In this document: positions 9,178-20,396 of the stretch, one piece after another
Position numbering within the stretch: the first letter of the stretch is position 1
Layout: every line of letters starts with the position of its first letter
DNA from: CBDAPE01 sp965198325
GTDB lineage: Bacteria > Pseudomonadota > Alphaproteobacteria > UBA828 > JAPUJA01
Direction of reading: 5' to 3'
DNA length: 64,000 nt
Assembly (NCBI GenBank): GCA_965198325.1
Contig: CBDAPE010000019.1
Coordinates: forward strand, 655,220-719,219
Notes under the pieces: generated by a model
Told to the model about the DNA's origin: nothing
The model's database searches: none
What the model saw: only the letters and a program-made list of their open reading frames with translations
Position numbers and translations under genes: made by a program

Positions 9178-11067
9178 ATGCTCAGGATCACCAACCTCAC
9201 CTATCGCGTCGGTGCGCGCTTGCTGTTCGACGGCGCCTCGGCCCGCCTGCCTGCCGGCCACACGGTCGGCTTGGTCGGGCGCAACGGCGCGGGCAAATCG
9301 ACCCTGCTGCGCCTGATCGAGGGCGATCTCGCACCGGGCGGCGGCGCGCTCATGCTGGACCCCCGCGTCCGGGTCGGTTCGGTACCCCAGAGCGCGCCCG
9401 GTGGGTCCGAGCCCCTGCGAGAGTTCGTGCTCGCCGCGGATACCGAGCGGGCCGCCCTGCTCGACGAGGCTGAAACGGCGCACGATCCGGCGCGCATCGC
9501 CGAAATCCATACGCGGCTCGCCGACATCGAGGCCGAATCCGCCGAGGCGCGCGCCGCGGCCATCCTGGCCGGGCTCGGCTTCGACGAGGCGGCGCAAACC
9601 CGTCCCCTAGACTCGTTTTCAGGCGGTTGGCGGATGCGCGTTGCGATCGCGGCGCTCCTGTTCTCGGCGCCCGGTTTGCTGCTGCTCGACGAACCAAGCA
9701 ACCATCTCGACCTTGAGGCCCGTCTCTGGCTCGAGAGCTATCTAGTCGGCTGCCGGGGTACCATCCTGCTGGTCAGCCACGACCGCAGGCTGTTGAACGG
9801 AGTCGTGGGCTCCATCCTGCATCTGGAAGCCGGCAAGCTGGCAGCTTACAACGGCGATTACGACGCCTTCGAGAAGGTCCGCGCCCAGCGCCTCAGCTTG
9901 GCCGCCTCCCAATACCGAAACCAGCTCACCCGGCGCAAGCACATGCAGAGCTTCGTCGACCGGTTTCGCTACAAGGCAAGCAAGGCGCGTCAGGCCCAGT
10001 CGCGCCTCAAGGCGATCGAACGGCTCGGCCCGCTCGAGCCGGTGCGCGCCGACGCGGAGGTCACGCTCGATTTTCCGACGCCCGAGCCGCTGCCTTCGCC
10101 GCTGGTGACCCTTGAGAACGCCGCCGTCGGATACGGTGGTGCGCCGGTGCTGGATCACGTCGACCTGCGGATCGACAGTGACGACCGGATCGCCGTTCTG
10201 GGAGCCAACGGCAACGGCAAGACGACCCTGCTCCGGCTACTGGCGAACCGGCTCAAAGCGAGTGCCGGGACGGTCCTCAGATCGACCAAGCTCCGGGTCG
10301 GCTATTTCGCCCAGGAGCAGGCTGCTGAGTTCGACCTCGCCGAAACGCCGGCGAACCATTTGGGCCGGCTCATGGCCGGTGCACCGAAAGCCAAGGTGCG
10401 GGCCCATCTGGGCCGTTTCGGATTTTCGCAAGGCAAGGCGGATGTTCCCATTTCAAAGCTCTCGGGCGGCGAAAATGCGAAGCTCTTGTTTGCTTCGATC
10501 ACCGTGGCTGCTCCTCATATCCTGCTGCTCGACGAGCCGACCAATCATCTCGACATCGACGCGCGGGAGGCGCTGATCGCGGCGCTCAACCTCTATGACG
10601 GCGCGGTCCTGCTGATCACCCACGACCCCCATCTGGTAGAGCTCTGCGCCGACCGGCTCTGGCTGGTTGCGGATGGCACCTGCAAGCCCTTCGAAGGCGA
10701 CATCGACGATTACACGCGTGACCTGCTCGAGAGCCGCCGGAACCGCGGTCGGGACGCGAAGATGCCGCGGATCGGGGCGCCGGTCCCGTCGCGCAAGCAG
10801 GCACGAACCGAGCGGGCTCGGGCGCGCGAGGCTCTGAGCGATCAGCGAAACCGGGTCAAGGAGTTCGAAGCGCGCGTCGATAGGCTGACAGCCCGGAAGG
10901 CGGCGCTCGAGGCAAAACTGGCGGACCCGGAAATCTATGAAGGGCCGACTGCGGCTCTCATGGCGCTTCAGGTCAAGTTGGCCGAGACGGGCCGTGCCCT
11001 CGAAGCGGCCGAGACCGCCTGGCTCGACGCGCAAGCTGCGTTCGAGTCGGCGGGCGCAAACCCTTAA
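9178..11067 (+). CDS. ABC-F family ATPase (YheS/Uup-like)
   Basis: 629 residues with two ABC cassettes in one chain and no membrane segments. First cassette: Walker A GRNGAGKST near residue 35, signature FSGGWRMR, Walker B LLLLDEPSNHLD, switch LVSHDR. The inter-domain linker is charged (RYKASKARQAQSRLKAIERL). Second cassette: GANGNGKTT, LSGGENAK, LLLDEPTNHLDID, LITHDPH. The C-terminal tail is a charged coiled coil (about 545-625). ABC-F proteins act on ribosomes or, for Uup, in DNA transactions. The layout is nearest YheS-like members; the exact subfamily is not certain. It ends four bases into the convergent gene's stop region. Confidence 0.92.
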   Translation: MLRITNLTYRVGARLLFDGASARLPAGHTVGLVGRNGAGKSTLLRLIEGDLAPGGGALMLDPRVRVGSVPQSAPGGSEPLREFVLAADTERAALLDEAETAHDPARIAEIHTRLADIEAESAEARAAAILAGLGFDEAAQTRPLDSFSGGWRMRVAIAALLFSAPGLLLLDEPSNHLDLEARLWLESYLVGCRGTILLVSHDRRLLNGVVGSILHLEAGKLAAYNGDYDAFEKVRAQRLSLAASQYRNQLTRRKHMQSFVDRFRYKASKARQAQSRLKAIERLGPLEPVRADAEVTLDFPTPEPLPSPLVTLENAAVGYGGAPVLDHVDLRIDSDDRIAVLGANGNGKTTLLRLLANRLKASAGTVLRSTKLRVGYFAQEQAAEFDLAETPANHLGRLMAGAPKAKVRAHLGRFGFSQGKADVPISKLSGGENAKLLFASITVAAPHILLLDEPTNHLDIDAREALIAALNLYDGAVLLITHDPHLVELCADRLWLVADGTCKPFEGDIDDYTRDLLESRRNRGRDAKMPRIGAPVPSRKQARTERARAREALSDQRNRVKEFEARVDRLTARKAALEAKLADPEIYEGPTAALMALQVKLAETGRALEAAETAWLDAQAAFESAGANP

Positions 11068-11963
11068 TCACGATCGAGCGGCACGAACGAGGATTTTTCC
11101 ACGCCGCAATCGGTGCAGCGCCAGTCGTCGGCAATGTCCTCGAACGCCGTCCCCGGCGCGATGCCGTCCTCGGGCAGGCCCAGCGCCGGGTCGTAGATCA
11201 ATCCGCAGAGCGGACAGATGTAGCGTTGCCCCTCGCCTGCGGGCGGCGGGGTCTCGTTCGCCGCCCAGCGCGCGAGCTTGGCTGCCCACTCGTCGTAATC
11301 CATGACGTAACCCCAGCCGCACACCTTGGCGAGGTCCCGATCCTTGGTCAGCCGGGCGAGCCGCAGGCCCGCTTCCCGTCCCGCCGCCATGTCGCTCGTG
11401 AACGGGTTGATCCGCAGGCTGGGCCCGCGGGCGAAGAACAGGTCGCATTGGAGAAGCACGTCGCCCGCGATGAAGATGGTGAAGCCCGGCGTGTGCCCGC
11501 CCACATGATAGGCTTCGATCCCCGCCTCGGTGAACCCGTCGCGAAACCGCCGGTCGAAGGGGAACGGTCTGGCCAGCGGATCGTCCGCGTCCCGCTCGTC
11601 GATCCAGACTTCGGCGCCGAACAGCTCACGGTACTGGTTGGAGGCACCGAGGAAATGATGGTGGGTGAAGGCGATGACGTCGACCGGTGCCAACCGCCGG
11701 TCGTACGACGACGGGCAATCGATCCAGTAGGCACCGCCCGGCGTCTCGACCCGGTAGGCGGCGTGCTCGATGCCGAGCGCGGGCTGCGAATTCAGCCGGG
11801 TCACCGCATCGGTCACCCGGACGCTACGCACCTCGAAATCTGAGGAAATCTCCTTGCTCGGCCGGAGTTTCTCGCGGGGCGCGCCGCAGAATGGGCAGCT
11901 GTCGGGCGGCGCGCCGATCACGTTATAGCCGCAGCCCACGCAGACATGTTGGCGGGGTTCCAT
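11064..11963 (-). CDS. Metallo-beta-lactamase-fold protein flanked by two rubredoxin-like domains
   Basis: 299 residues when started at MEPRQH, which has GGAGGA eight bases upstream; a start 15 bases earlier would put that ribosome site inside the gene. There is an N-terminal four-cysteine zinc-ribbon/rubredoxin-like knuckle (CVGC...CPFC, residues 8-26), a central metallo-beta-lactamase fold, and a C-terminal classic rubredoxin domain (YICPLCGLIYDPALG...WRCTDCG, residues about 249-295). The lactamase loop reads FTHHHFLGAS in place of the usual H-x-H-x-D-H, so part of the second metal site is missing, while HVGGHTPG and AGD remain. It could be an electron-transfer or redox-coupled hydrolase. 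The substrate is unknown. Confidence 0.85.
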   Translation of the reverse strand: MEPRQHVCVGCGYNVIGAPPDSCPFCGAPREKLRPSKEISSDFEVRSVRVTDAVTRLNSQPALGIEHAAYRVETPGGAYWIDCPSSYDRRLAPVDVIAFTHHHFLGASNQYRELFGAEVWIDERDADDPLARPFPFDRRFRDGFTEAGIEAYHVGGHTPGFTIFIAGDVLLQCDLFFARGPSLRINPFTSDMAAGREAGLRLARLTKDRDLAKVCGWGYVMDYDEWAAKLARWAANETPPPAGEGQRYICPLCGLIYDPALGLPEDGIAPGTAFEDIADDWRCTDCGVEKSSFVPLDRD

Positions 11964-12077
11964 CGCGTGTCCTCCCATCGACGATGCTACGCCTTATGGG
12001 CAGGCGGTCCAAGGGCGCTTCGTGACGGCGGCGGCGGGGTCCACGGGAGACGGGCACCCCCGGGGCCGGTGACGGCG

Positions 12078-12236
12078 TTATTCGCCGGCTTCGAACACGG
12101 GGTCCGGCCGGCCTGCGGCGATTTCGCGAGCCCGGCTGTTGTGCGCGGCAGCGCTGTTCAGGAATTCAAGATCGACGGTCGGACGGCTTGCCGCCTTGGT
12201 CGGAGCGCCGGCGGGGGCGCCGGGAGCAGCGATCAC
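12078..12236 (-). CDS. Small hypothetical protein, 52 aa
   Basis: Found by direct reading. A GTG start overlaps the stop codon of the upstream 60-residue gene (GTGA), and the frame reads a Pro/Ala-rich start followed by PTVDLEFLNSAAAHNSRARE and a C-terminus PDPVFEAGE. The acidic, well-formed end and the four-base overlap favour a real, translationally coupled gene. It is not recognised. It lies 99 bases upstream of the start codon of the rubredoxin/lactamase gene on the same strand, so it may belong to its transcript. Confidence 0.45.
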   Translation of the reverse strand: MIAAPGAPAGAPTKAASRPTVDLEFLNSAAAHNSRAREIAAGRPDPVFEAGE

Positions 12237-12415
12237 TTCAACGCCTCATGCGGGCCGCACGCATCGGACTCGCGCGGACCGGCGTTGCGGGCTGTCGCCC
12301 TCGCCGTCCGGTTGTCCCGCGTCCGGTGCAGGCCAAGCATGACGGCCCGAACCAGCACGCCGAGGCAGCTGGCGATGGCCACGATAATAACCGCACCGAG
12401 CACGAGGTCGAACAT
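12233..12415 (-). CDS. Small single-span membrane protein, 60 aa
   Basis: It begins MFDLVLGAVIIVAIASCLGV, one strong transmembrane segment over residues 2-27, followed by a basic cytoplasmic tail. GGAGAG lies about eight bases before the ATG. The shape recalls small membrane subunits such as KdpF, but no kdp genes are nearby and no family is claimed. Its stop codon overlaps the GTG of the 52-residue gene. Function unknown. Confidence 0.5.
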   Translation of the reverse strand: MFDLVLGAVIIVAIASCLGVLVRAVMLGLHRTRDNRTARATARNAGPRESDACGPHEALK

Positions 12416-12745
12416 GGCTTACTCTCCGTAACCGAGCCGCCGTGTCATCCGGCGGGCATCTCATGAGACGGCACGGTAGGGATTTCCGGGAACCGGCGAA
12501 GTGACTGGTGTCACATAGAATTGAATTAATCTAATAAGTCGGCTAAATCGTTCTATCTATGACGAAAGTCAAAATTCTGGATTCACCGCGAAGGGGTCGA
12601 AACCGCGCCCGGCGATAGGCGGTCCACCGGGTGGGCGCGACGCATCCTGCAGGACCGGCCCGTCGCGCGGGCTTCGATGGTTGCCGAGCGTTGGCGAACG
12701 CTATATAAGGCGCCGTTTTCTTCTCGCCAACGAAATGGAAGTCCC
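12416..12745. other. Intergenic region upstream of ndk
   Basis: 330 bases without a convincing gene between two divergent units. It contains an AT-rich block around 12515-12560 that could hold promoters. No hairpin terminator or tRNA-like fold was seen. The ndk leader itself reads TATATAAGGC about 50 bases before the start codon. Confidence 0.5.
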
Positions 12746-13168
12746 ATGGCCGTCGAACGCACTCTGTCGATTATCAAGCCCGACGCCACGCGCCGTAATC
12801 TGACCGGGCGGATCAACGCCCGATTCGAAGAGGCGGGCTTGCGTATCGTCGCCCAGAAGCGCCTTCGCCTCACTCTCGAGCAGGCGCAAGCGTTCTATGC
12901 GGTGCACGAGGAGCGCTCGTTTTACGGCGATTTGTGCGCCTATATGGCCTCCGAGCCCGTCGTGGTTCAGGTGCTCGAGGGCGAAAACGCGATCCTCAGC
13001 AATCGCGAGATCATGGGCGCGACAAACCCGGCCAATGCCGACGAGGGCACGATTCGCGCCGAATTCGGCGAATCCGTAGAGGCGAATTCGGTGCACGGCT
13101 CCGACGCTCCGGAAACCGCCGCGCAGGAAATTGCGTTTTTTTTCAATGTGTTAGAGATCGTCGGTTGA
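12746..13168 (+). CDS. ndk: Nucleoside diphosphate kinase
   Basis: 140 residues, the standard bacterial length, from the ATG giving MAVERTLSIIKPDATRR. It has the active-site histidine in NSVHGSD (about residue 117) and the substrate-binding segments of the family. The enzyme transfers the gamma phosphate from ATP to NDPs through a phosphohistidine and balances NTP pools in the cytoplasm. The frame is open for 23 codons further upstream but with non-family sequence. A run of nine T residues lies near the 3' end of the gene. Confidence 0.97.
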   Translation: MAVERTLSIIKPDATRRNLTGRINARFEEAGLRIVAQKRLRLTLEQAQAFYAVHEERSFYGDLCAYMASEPVVVQVLEGENAILSNREIMGATNPANADEGTIRAEFGESVEANSVHGSDAPETAAQEIAFFFNVLEIVG

Positions 13169-13289
13169 TGCGATCGGGGCCTTCGGGCAAAAATCCGAGG
13201 CACTCTATTTAAATTCCGGGCCGAAGTCACATATCATTCAGGGCTGCCCGCTATCCTTGCCGGTTAGCGATCGCGATCGAGTGATTGAG

Positions 13290-13616
13290 ATGAGCGACGA
13301 CGACAGACGCAGCGATCGGGACGACGCCACCGGGATTGCCACTCGGAGCAAGCCCAAGACGCGCCAGCCCTCGATGTACAAGGTGCTGCTGCTCAACGAC
13401 GATTACACCCCGATGGAGTTCGTCGTCCACATCCTGGAGGCGTTCTTTCACAAGACGCCCGAGGAGGCGACCCGCATCATGCTCCACGTCCATCAACGCG
13501 GCGTCGGCGTGTGCGGCGTTTACACCTACGAGATCGCCGAGACCAAGGTGACCCAGGTGCTCGATTTCTCACGCCGCAACGAACACCCGCTTCAGTGCAC
13601 CATGGAAAAGGCGTAA
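13290..13616 (+). CDS. clpS: ATP-dependent Clp protease adaptor ClpS
   Basis: 108 residues if started at MSDDDRRSD; a TTG start 33 bases upstream is possible. The core YKVLLLNDDYTPMEFVVHIL and HVHQRGVGVCGVYTYEIAE are the ClpS fold that binds N-degron residues and docks on the ClpA N-domain. The acidic flexible N-terminal tail is typical. It lies seven bases before clpA and is surely co-transcribed with it. Confidence 0.96.
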   Translation: MSDDDRRSDRDDATGIATRSKPKTRQPSMYKVLLLNDDYTPMEFVVHILEAFFHKTPEEATRIMLHVHQRGVGVCGVYTYEIAETKVTQVLDFSRRNEHPLQCTMEKA

Positions 13617-13623
13617 GACGCCC

Positions 13624-15933
<2,310 letters not shown>

Positions 15934-15982
15934 CTCACTAATTATTTTTTATATATGATTTAGGGGGCCGGGCCAGCCCGTC

Positions 15983-17119
15983 ATGGCGACTTCTCAGCGC
16001 TTCCTCGCCGGTTACCGGATCGTCGATCTGAGCCAGTACGCGCCGGGACCCTATGGCGGCCAGATCCTGGCCGATCTGGGGGCCGATCTGGTCAAGGTCG
16101 AGCCTCCCGGCGGCGAGCCCCTGCGTCGGATGGGTCCGGTCGATTCCGATGGCGTGTCCGCCTGGTACAAGGCGATGAACCGGGGCAAGACCGTCGTCGA
16201 ACTCGATCTGAAAGCGCGGCAGGGCAAGGCGGCCTTCGAAGACATCCTGGCCCGGGCCGATGCGCTTCTGGAATCCTATCGTCCCGGCGTGCTCGATCGG
16301 CTGGGCTTTTCCCGGGAGCGGCTTGAGGCGCTCAATTCTCGGCTGATCCACTGTGCGCTCTCGGGCTGGGGCCAGAGCGGGCCCTATCGCCTCAAGGGCG
16401 GGCACGACACCAACTATATGGCGCTGATGGGCGGGCTGGGTATTTCCGGCGACGCCGACGCGCCGGCCATGGCCCATCCGCCGACCGCGGATTATGCCAG
16501 CGGCATGCATGCGGCGCTGTCCATCGTGGCCGCGCTCCTGGGCCGCGACGGGCCCGCGGGCGATGGCGCGGGCCGCGTCCTCGACGTCTCGATCGCCGAG
16601 GCCGTGCTGCCCTGGCAGGTCATCGCGATGACCAGCGAGCGGCGCGAGGGGTTCGCGATGGGCCGGGACGAAGCGCTCCTCAACGGCGGCGCGGCGTTTT
16701 ATCACCTCTATCGCACGAAGGACGCCCGCTTCATAAGCCTGGGCGCGCTCGAGGCCAAGTTCTGGGCGAACTTCTGCGAGGCCGTCGAGCGTCCCGAGTG
16801 GACCGCCCGGCACGCCGAGGCCCTGCCCCAGACCGCGTTGATTGCCGAGGTCGCGGCCCACGTGCAATCCCGCAGCCTCGCCGGGTGGAACGCCGTTCTG
16901 GATGGCGTCGATTGCTGCTACGAGCCGGTTCACGAGTTCTCCGAGAGCCTCGCCCATCCCCACCTCGAAGCCCGGCGGATGGTCCACGAGACGGGCGGCG
17001 AGGAGCCCCGTGTCGAGGTCTCGTTTCCCGCCTGGGTCGACGGCGAACCGCCGCCGCCGCCGGGGCCCGTCCGCTTTGCCACGGTCGAAAGCGTGCTGGG
17101 CGCCTGGAATAAGGACTAG
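15983..17119 (+). CDS. CaiB/BaiF family III CoA transferase (AMACR-like)
   Basis: 378 residues. The opening GYRIVDLSQYAPGPYGGQILADLGADLVKVEPP is the family III hallmark, and TADYASGMHAAL carries the expected catalytic Asp near residue 169. The length and lack of a second domain fit either a CoA transferase or an alpha-methylacyl-CoA racemase; the sequence alone does not choose. The C-terminus is proline-rich. It stands alone after clpA. About 220 bases without a recognised gene follow it. Confidence 0.88.
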   Translation: MATSQRFLAGYRIVDLSQYAPGPYGGQILADLGADLVKVEPPGGEPLRRMGPVDSDGVSAWYKAMNRGKTVVELDLKARQGKAAFEDILARADALLESYRPGVLDRLGFSRERLEALNSRLIHCALSGWGQSGPYRLKGGHDTNYMALMGGLGISGDADAPAMAHPPTADYASGMHAALSIVAALLGRDGPAGDGAGRVLDVSIAEAVLPWQVIAMTSERREGFAMGRDEALLNGGAAFYHLYRTKDARFISLGALEAKFWANFCEAVERPEWTARHAEALPQTALIAEVAAHVQSRSLAGWNAVLDGVDCCYEPVHEFSESLAHPHLEARRMVHETGGEEPRVEVSFPAWVDGEPPPPPGPVRFATVESVLGAWNKD

Positions 17120-17341
17120 AGAAAACCCAGTCGGGTCAGTCAGCCAACACCTCATCTGCAATGTGCCGAAGCCCTGTTCCTGTCTGTCGAGGGCGCGGGA
17201 TTCGGTGACCGGTTGGAAGGTCAAGGTTGCGACTGCAGCCCGCCGCCGATGCGGCGCGCCCGCGCAGGCGCGGGTCTTTGGGCCCGTTGCCGTGAGCAAT
17301 ATAGGGAACTAGCGTGTCGAAGGATAAGCCCCGGCGTCGCA

Positions 17342-18541
17342 TCACTCCGCCGCGTCGCCCTTGCGGAACGGGGTATAGTGGGCCAGCCCCTCGATCTCGT
17401 AGTCGACCTGCTCGGTCTCCCGTTCGAGGAAGCCCGCGACCGCATCCCGCAGACCCGCATGGGCGATCCAGTGAGCGCTGTAGGTCGGCACCGGGCGATA
17501 GCCCCGGAGCAGCTTGTGGGAACCCTGGACCCCGGCTTCGACGATCTTCAGGCGATGGGCGATCGCGTAGTCGATCGCCTGGTAGTAGCAGGCCTCGAAA
17601 TGCAGGAAGCGCCGCTCCTCGATGCAGCCCCAGGTCCGGCCATAGAGCCGGTCCCGGCTCTTGAAATTGAGTGCGCCGGCGATCGGCCGCCCGCCGGCCT
17701 GGGCCATGACCAGGACCACCGACTCCGCCATGGTCTCGCCGATCCGCGAAAAGAACTCCCGGGTGAGGTAGGGAATCCCCCATTTCCCGACGCTCGTCTG
17801 CTGGTAGCACTCGAAAAAGGCGTCCCAGTGGCGCTCCGCGATGTCGTCTCCCGTCAGGCTTTCGATGCTCACCCCGTCGTTCAGCGTCTCCCGGCGTTCG
17901 CGGCGGATCTGCTTGCGCTTGCGCGAGGCGAGGGTGCCGAGAAAGTCCTCGAACGTCTCGTAACCCTCGTTCTCCCAATGGAACTGCACGCCGGTGCGCA
18001 GCAGGAACTCTTCTTCGCCCAGCGCACGCCAGTCGTCTTCGGTGGGAAAGATCACGTGCAGCGACGATACACGATAGCGCCCGACCAGCTCCCGCGCCGT
18101 GCCGATTAGGGCGTCGCGGATGGCGCCGGCCCGCGGCCCTTCGGCCACCAGCAGGCGACGGCCCGCCACGGGCGTGAACGGCACGCCGGCCAGCAGCTTC
18201 GGGTAATATCGCCCGCCGGCGCGCTCGAACGCGTCGGCCCAGCCGTGATCGAACACGAACTCGCCTTGGGAGTGACCCTTCAGGTAGAGCGGCATGGCGC
18301 CCACCAGCCGCCCGCTCGCGTCCTCGATCACCAGATGCTGGGGCATCCAGCCGGTCTCGGTGCAGGCCGAGCCGCTGGCCTCCGCGGCACGGAAAAACGC
18401 GTGGCTCAGGAACGGATCGCCGGGGCCCGCGCAGGCGTCCCACTGGGCCGCATCGACCTCGGCGACCGCGTCGATGGTCCGCGCGGTCAGCCGCGCTGTC
18501 TCGTCGTTCTGGATCGCCGGTTTGTCGGCCGTCCCGTTCAT
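17342..18541 (-). CDS. FemAB/GNAT-fold N-acyltransferase family protein (COG3146-like)
   Basis: 399 residues, soluble. The segments AQWDACAGPGDPFLSHAFFRAAEASG, YLKGHSQGEFVFDHGWA and YRPVPTYSAHWI mark the widespread proteobacterial family annotated as GNAT N-acetyltransferase/peptidogalycan-type, related in fold to FemAB. The substrate is not established for this family. The gene is convergent with the CoA transferase and upstream of nothing obvious on its own strand except the ThDP enzyme 64 bases behind it. Confidence 0.82.
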   Translation of the reverse strand: MNGTADKPAIQNDETARLTARTIDAVAEVDAAQWDACAGPGDPFLSHAFFRAAEASGSACTETGWMPQHLVIEDASGRLVGAMPLYLKGHSQGEFVFDHGWADAFERAGGRYYPKLLAGVPFTPVAGRRLLVAEGPRAGAIRDALIGTARELVGRYRVSSLHVIFPTEDDWRALGEEEFLLRTGVQFHWENEGYETFEDFLGTLASRKRKQIRRERRETLNDGVSIESLTGDDIAERHWDAFFECYQQTSVGKWGIPYLTREFFSRIGETMAESVVLVMAQAGGRPIAGALNFKSRDRLYGRTWGCIEERRFLHFEACYYQAIDYAIAHRLKIVEAGVQGSHKLLRGYRPVPTYSAHWIAHAGLRDAVAGFLERETEQVDYEIEGLAHYTPFRKGDAAE

Positions 18542-18605
18542 TGTCGCGTCATCCTACGGTGGCGTGGGCGGTCCAAGCTTAACATAGGGCTTAAATCGGC
18601 CGCGC

Positions 18606-20249
18606 TTACCCCTTCATCCGCCTGTGGGCCGAGATGTCGCGCAGGTCGATCGCAAGCCGGATCAGCGCCGGGCCGTCCACGGTGCACGCCGCTTCGAAGG
18701 CCGCCTCGAAATCCTCGGTCCGCTCGACGTTGAACGCCGCCGCGCCATAGGCCTCGGCCAGCTTGACGAAATCCGGGCTCACCAGATCGACGCCGTAACC
18801 GTGGCCCGTTCCGAACGCCTTGCGCTGATGGGCGAGAATGGTGCCATAGGCGGCGTTGTCGCAGACCAGCATGCGGATGCGCAATCCCTGGGTTGCCGCC
18901 GTGACCAGCTCCTGGCCGGTCATCAGGAAGCCGCCGTCGCCGACGAAGCCGATGATCTCCGCCTCGGGCCGGGCCAGTGCCGCGCCGATCGCGCCGGGCA
19001 TGGCATAGCCCATGGCTCCCGAAATCGGCGCCGCCTGGCTCCACGCCTCCCGGTAGGGGAAGTAGCGCTGCGACCAGCCGGAGAAGTTGCCCGCGTCGTT
19101 GACGATGACGTGAGGGCCGTCGATCGTCCCGGCGATGATCTCGACCACCCGTGCCATGTCCACCGCGCCCCACGGCGCGACGCCCGGGTCCGCGCCGACG
19201 ACGCGGTACGCCTCGTAGAGCTCGCGATAACGCGCCCGCCAGGCGAGCCGCGCCTCCGGCGGCGCAGCAACGGAGTCCGCCAGGTCCGAGAGCCCCGGCC
19301 CGGCGTCAGCCAGGATCGCGACGTCGGCGGCCGTGCGCGCCAGAACGGCGGCGTCCGCGTAGATCTGGATCAGCGTCTTGCCCATCCGGAGCAGCGTGCC
19401 GTCTTCGCTGGTGATGTCGTCGAGCCGGCTGCCCGCCGCGATCAGCAGGTCGGCGTCGTCCACCAGGTCCCGCTGGAAGGGCGCGCGGCCCAGGCTCATC
19501 GGGCCGACATAGGCGGGATGATCGACCGAGACCGTATCCTGACGCCGCCAGGCGACGGCAAGCGCGGCGCCCGAGGTTTCCGCGAGCCGGGCGACGGCCT
19601 CATGGGCCGCATCCTGGCTGACCAGCTCGCCGGCGATGATCAGCGGGCGCTGGGCGTCGTCGATCAACGCGGCGGCCCGGGAGATCGCCGCCGGGTCGGG
19701 CTTGAGCACGGTTCGGCGCCGGGGCTCCGGGATCGACGCGTCGCCCGCCTCGCCGTGTGTTACGTCCTCGGGTAGCACGACGACGACCGGGCCGGGCCGT
19801 CCGGCCACGGCCAGCTCGAACGCTTCGGCACAGGCGCCCGCGACCGCTTGCGGCGCGGCGGGCTCGATCACCCGCTTGGCGATGGCGCCGTACATTTGGG
19901 CGTAGTCGATTTCCTGGAAGCTCTCCTGGCCCAGCCGTTCGGTCGGCACCTGGCCGATGAAGAGCATCAGTGGTGTGGAATCCTGTGCCGCGGTATGGAT
20001 GCCGATCGCCGCATTCGTCGCCCCCGGCCCCCGCGTGACGAACGCGATGCCCGGCTTGCGGGTGAGCTTGCCGTAGGCTTCGGCGGCGTAAGTGCAGCCC
20101 GATTCCTGGCGGTTAACCACGAAGCGGATGCGGTCCTGACGCCTGCGCAACGCCTCGACGACATGCAAATAGCTCTCGCCGGGCACGCCGAAGCAGACGT
20201 CCGCCCCGTGGGCGAGCAGCGTTTCGACCAACGCGTCGCCGCCGATCAT
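18606..20249 (-). CDS. Thiamine-diphosphate-dependent enzyme, acetolactate synthase large-subunit-like
   Basis: 547 residues from the ATG giving MIGGDALVETLLAHG; a GTG 30 bases upstream is the alternative. The N-terminal Pyr domain has FGVPGESYLHVVEAL with the catalytic Glu near residue 24. The middle domain is Rossmann-like. The C-terminal PP domain has the ThDP motif GDGGFLMTG...CDNAAYG. No small regulatory subunit is present and the FAD-site segment is weak, so a decarboxylase or lyase other than biosynthetic IlvB is likely. The RidA gene 147 bases upstream is on the same strand; RidA clears reactive enamines, so a joint amino-acid or keto-acid pathway is possible. Confidence 0.85.
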   Translation of the reverse strand: MIGGDALVETLLAHGADVCFGVPGESYLHVVEALRRRQDRIRFVVNRQESGCTYAAEAYGKLTRKPGIAFVTRGPGATNAAIGIHTAAQDSTPLMLFIGQVPTERLGQESFQEIDYAQMYGAIAKRVIEPAAPQAVAGACAEAFELAVAGRPGPVVVVLPEDVTHGEAGDASIPEPRRRTVLKPDPAAISRAAALIDDAQRPLIIAGELVSQDAAHEAVARLAETSGAALAVAWRRQDTVSVDHPAYVGPMSLGRAPFQRDLVDDADLLIAAGSRLDDITSEDGTLLRMGKTLIQIYADAAVLARTAADVAILADAGPGLSDLADSVAAPPEARLAWRARYRELYEAYRVVGADPGVAPWGAVDMARVVEIIAGTIDGPHVIVNDAGNFSGWSQRYFPYREAWSQAAPISGAMGYAMPGAIGAALARPEAEIIGFVGDGGFLMTGQELVTAATQGLRIRMLVCDNAAYGTILAHQRKAFGTGHGYGVDLVSPDFVKLAEAYGAAAFNVERTEDFEAAFEAACTVDGPALIRLAIDLRDISAHRRMKG

Positions 20250-20285
20250 GGAACCGCTCGTCCGATGCAACACCGCCACCGTCCG

Positions 20286-20306
20286 CCCCTCCCCGTCGGG
20301 GAGGGG
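20286..20306. repeat. Perfect GC hairpin between the RidA and ThDP-enzyme genes
   Basis: CCCCTCCCC-gtc-GGGGAGGGG, a perfect nine-base stem with a three-base loop and no T run. It resembles short palindromic extragenic elements of alphaproteobacteria more than a terminator, and may shape transcript levels between the two genes. Confidence 0.6.
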
Positions 20307-20396
20307 AAGAGGTGGAGGCGCGCCATTCGGCGCACGGACAGTTCGACCAGCGTGCCGCCGCCGTTCATACCGATGCGCCCGACGGACTTGCGCGCG

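Noticed and set aside
15938..17299. Long minus-strand open frame (453 codons) opposite the CoA transferase
   Set aside because: High-GC antisense shadow; the plus strand has a clear family III CoA transferase over the same bases.
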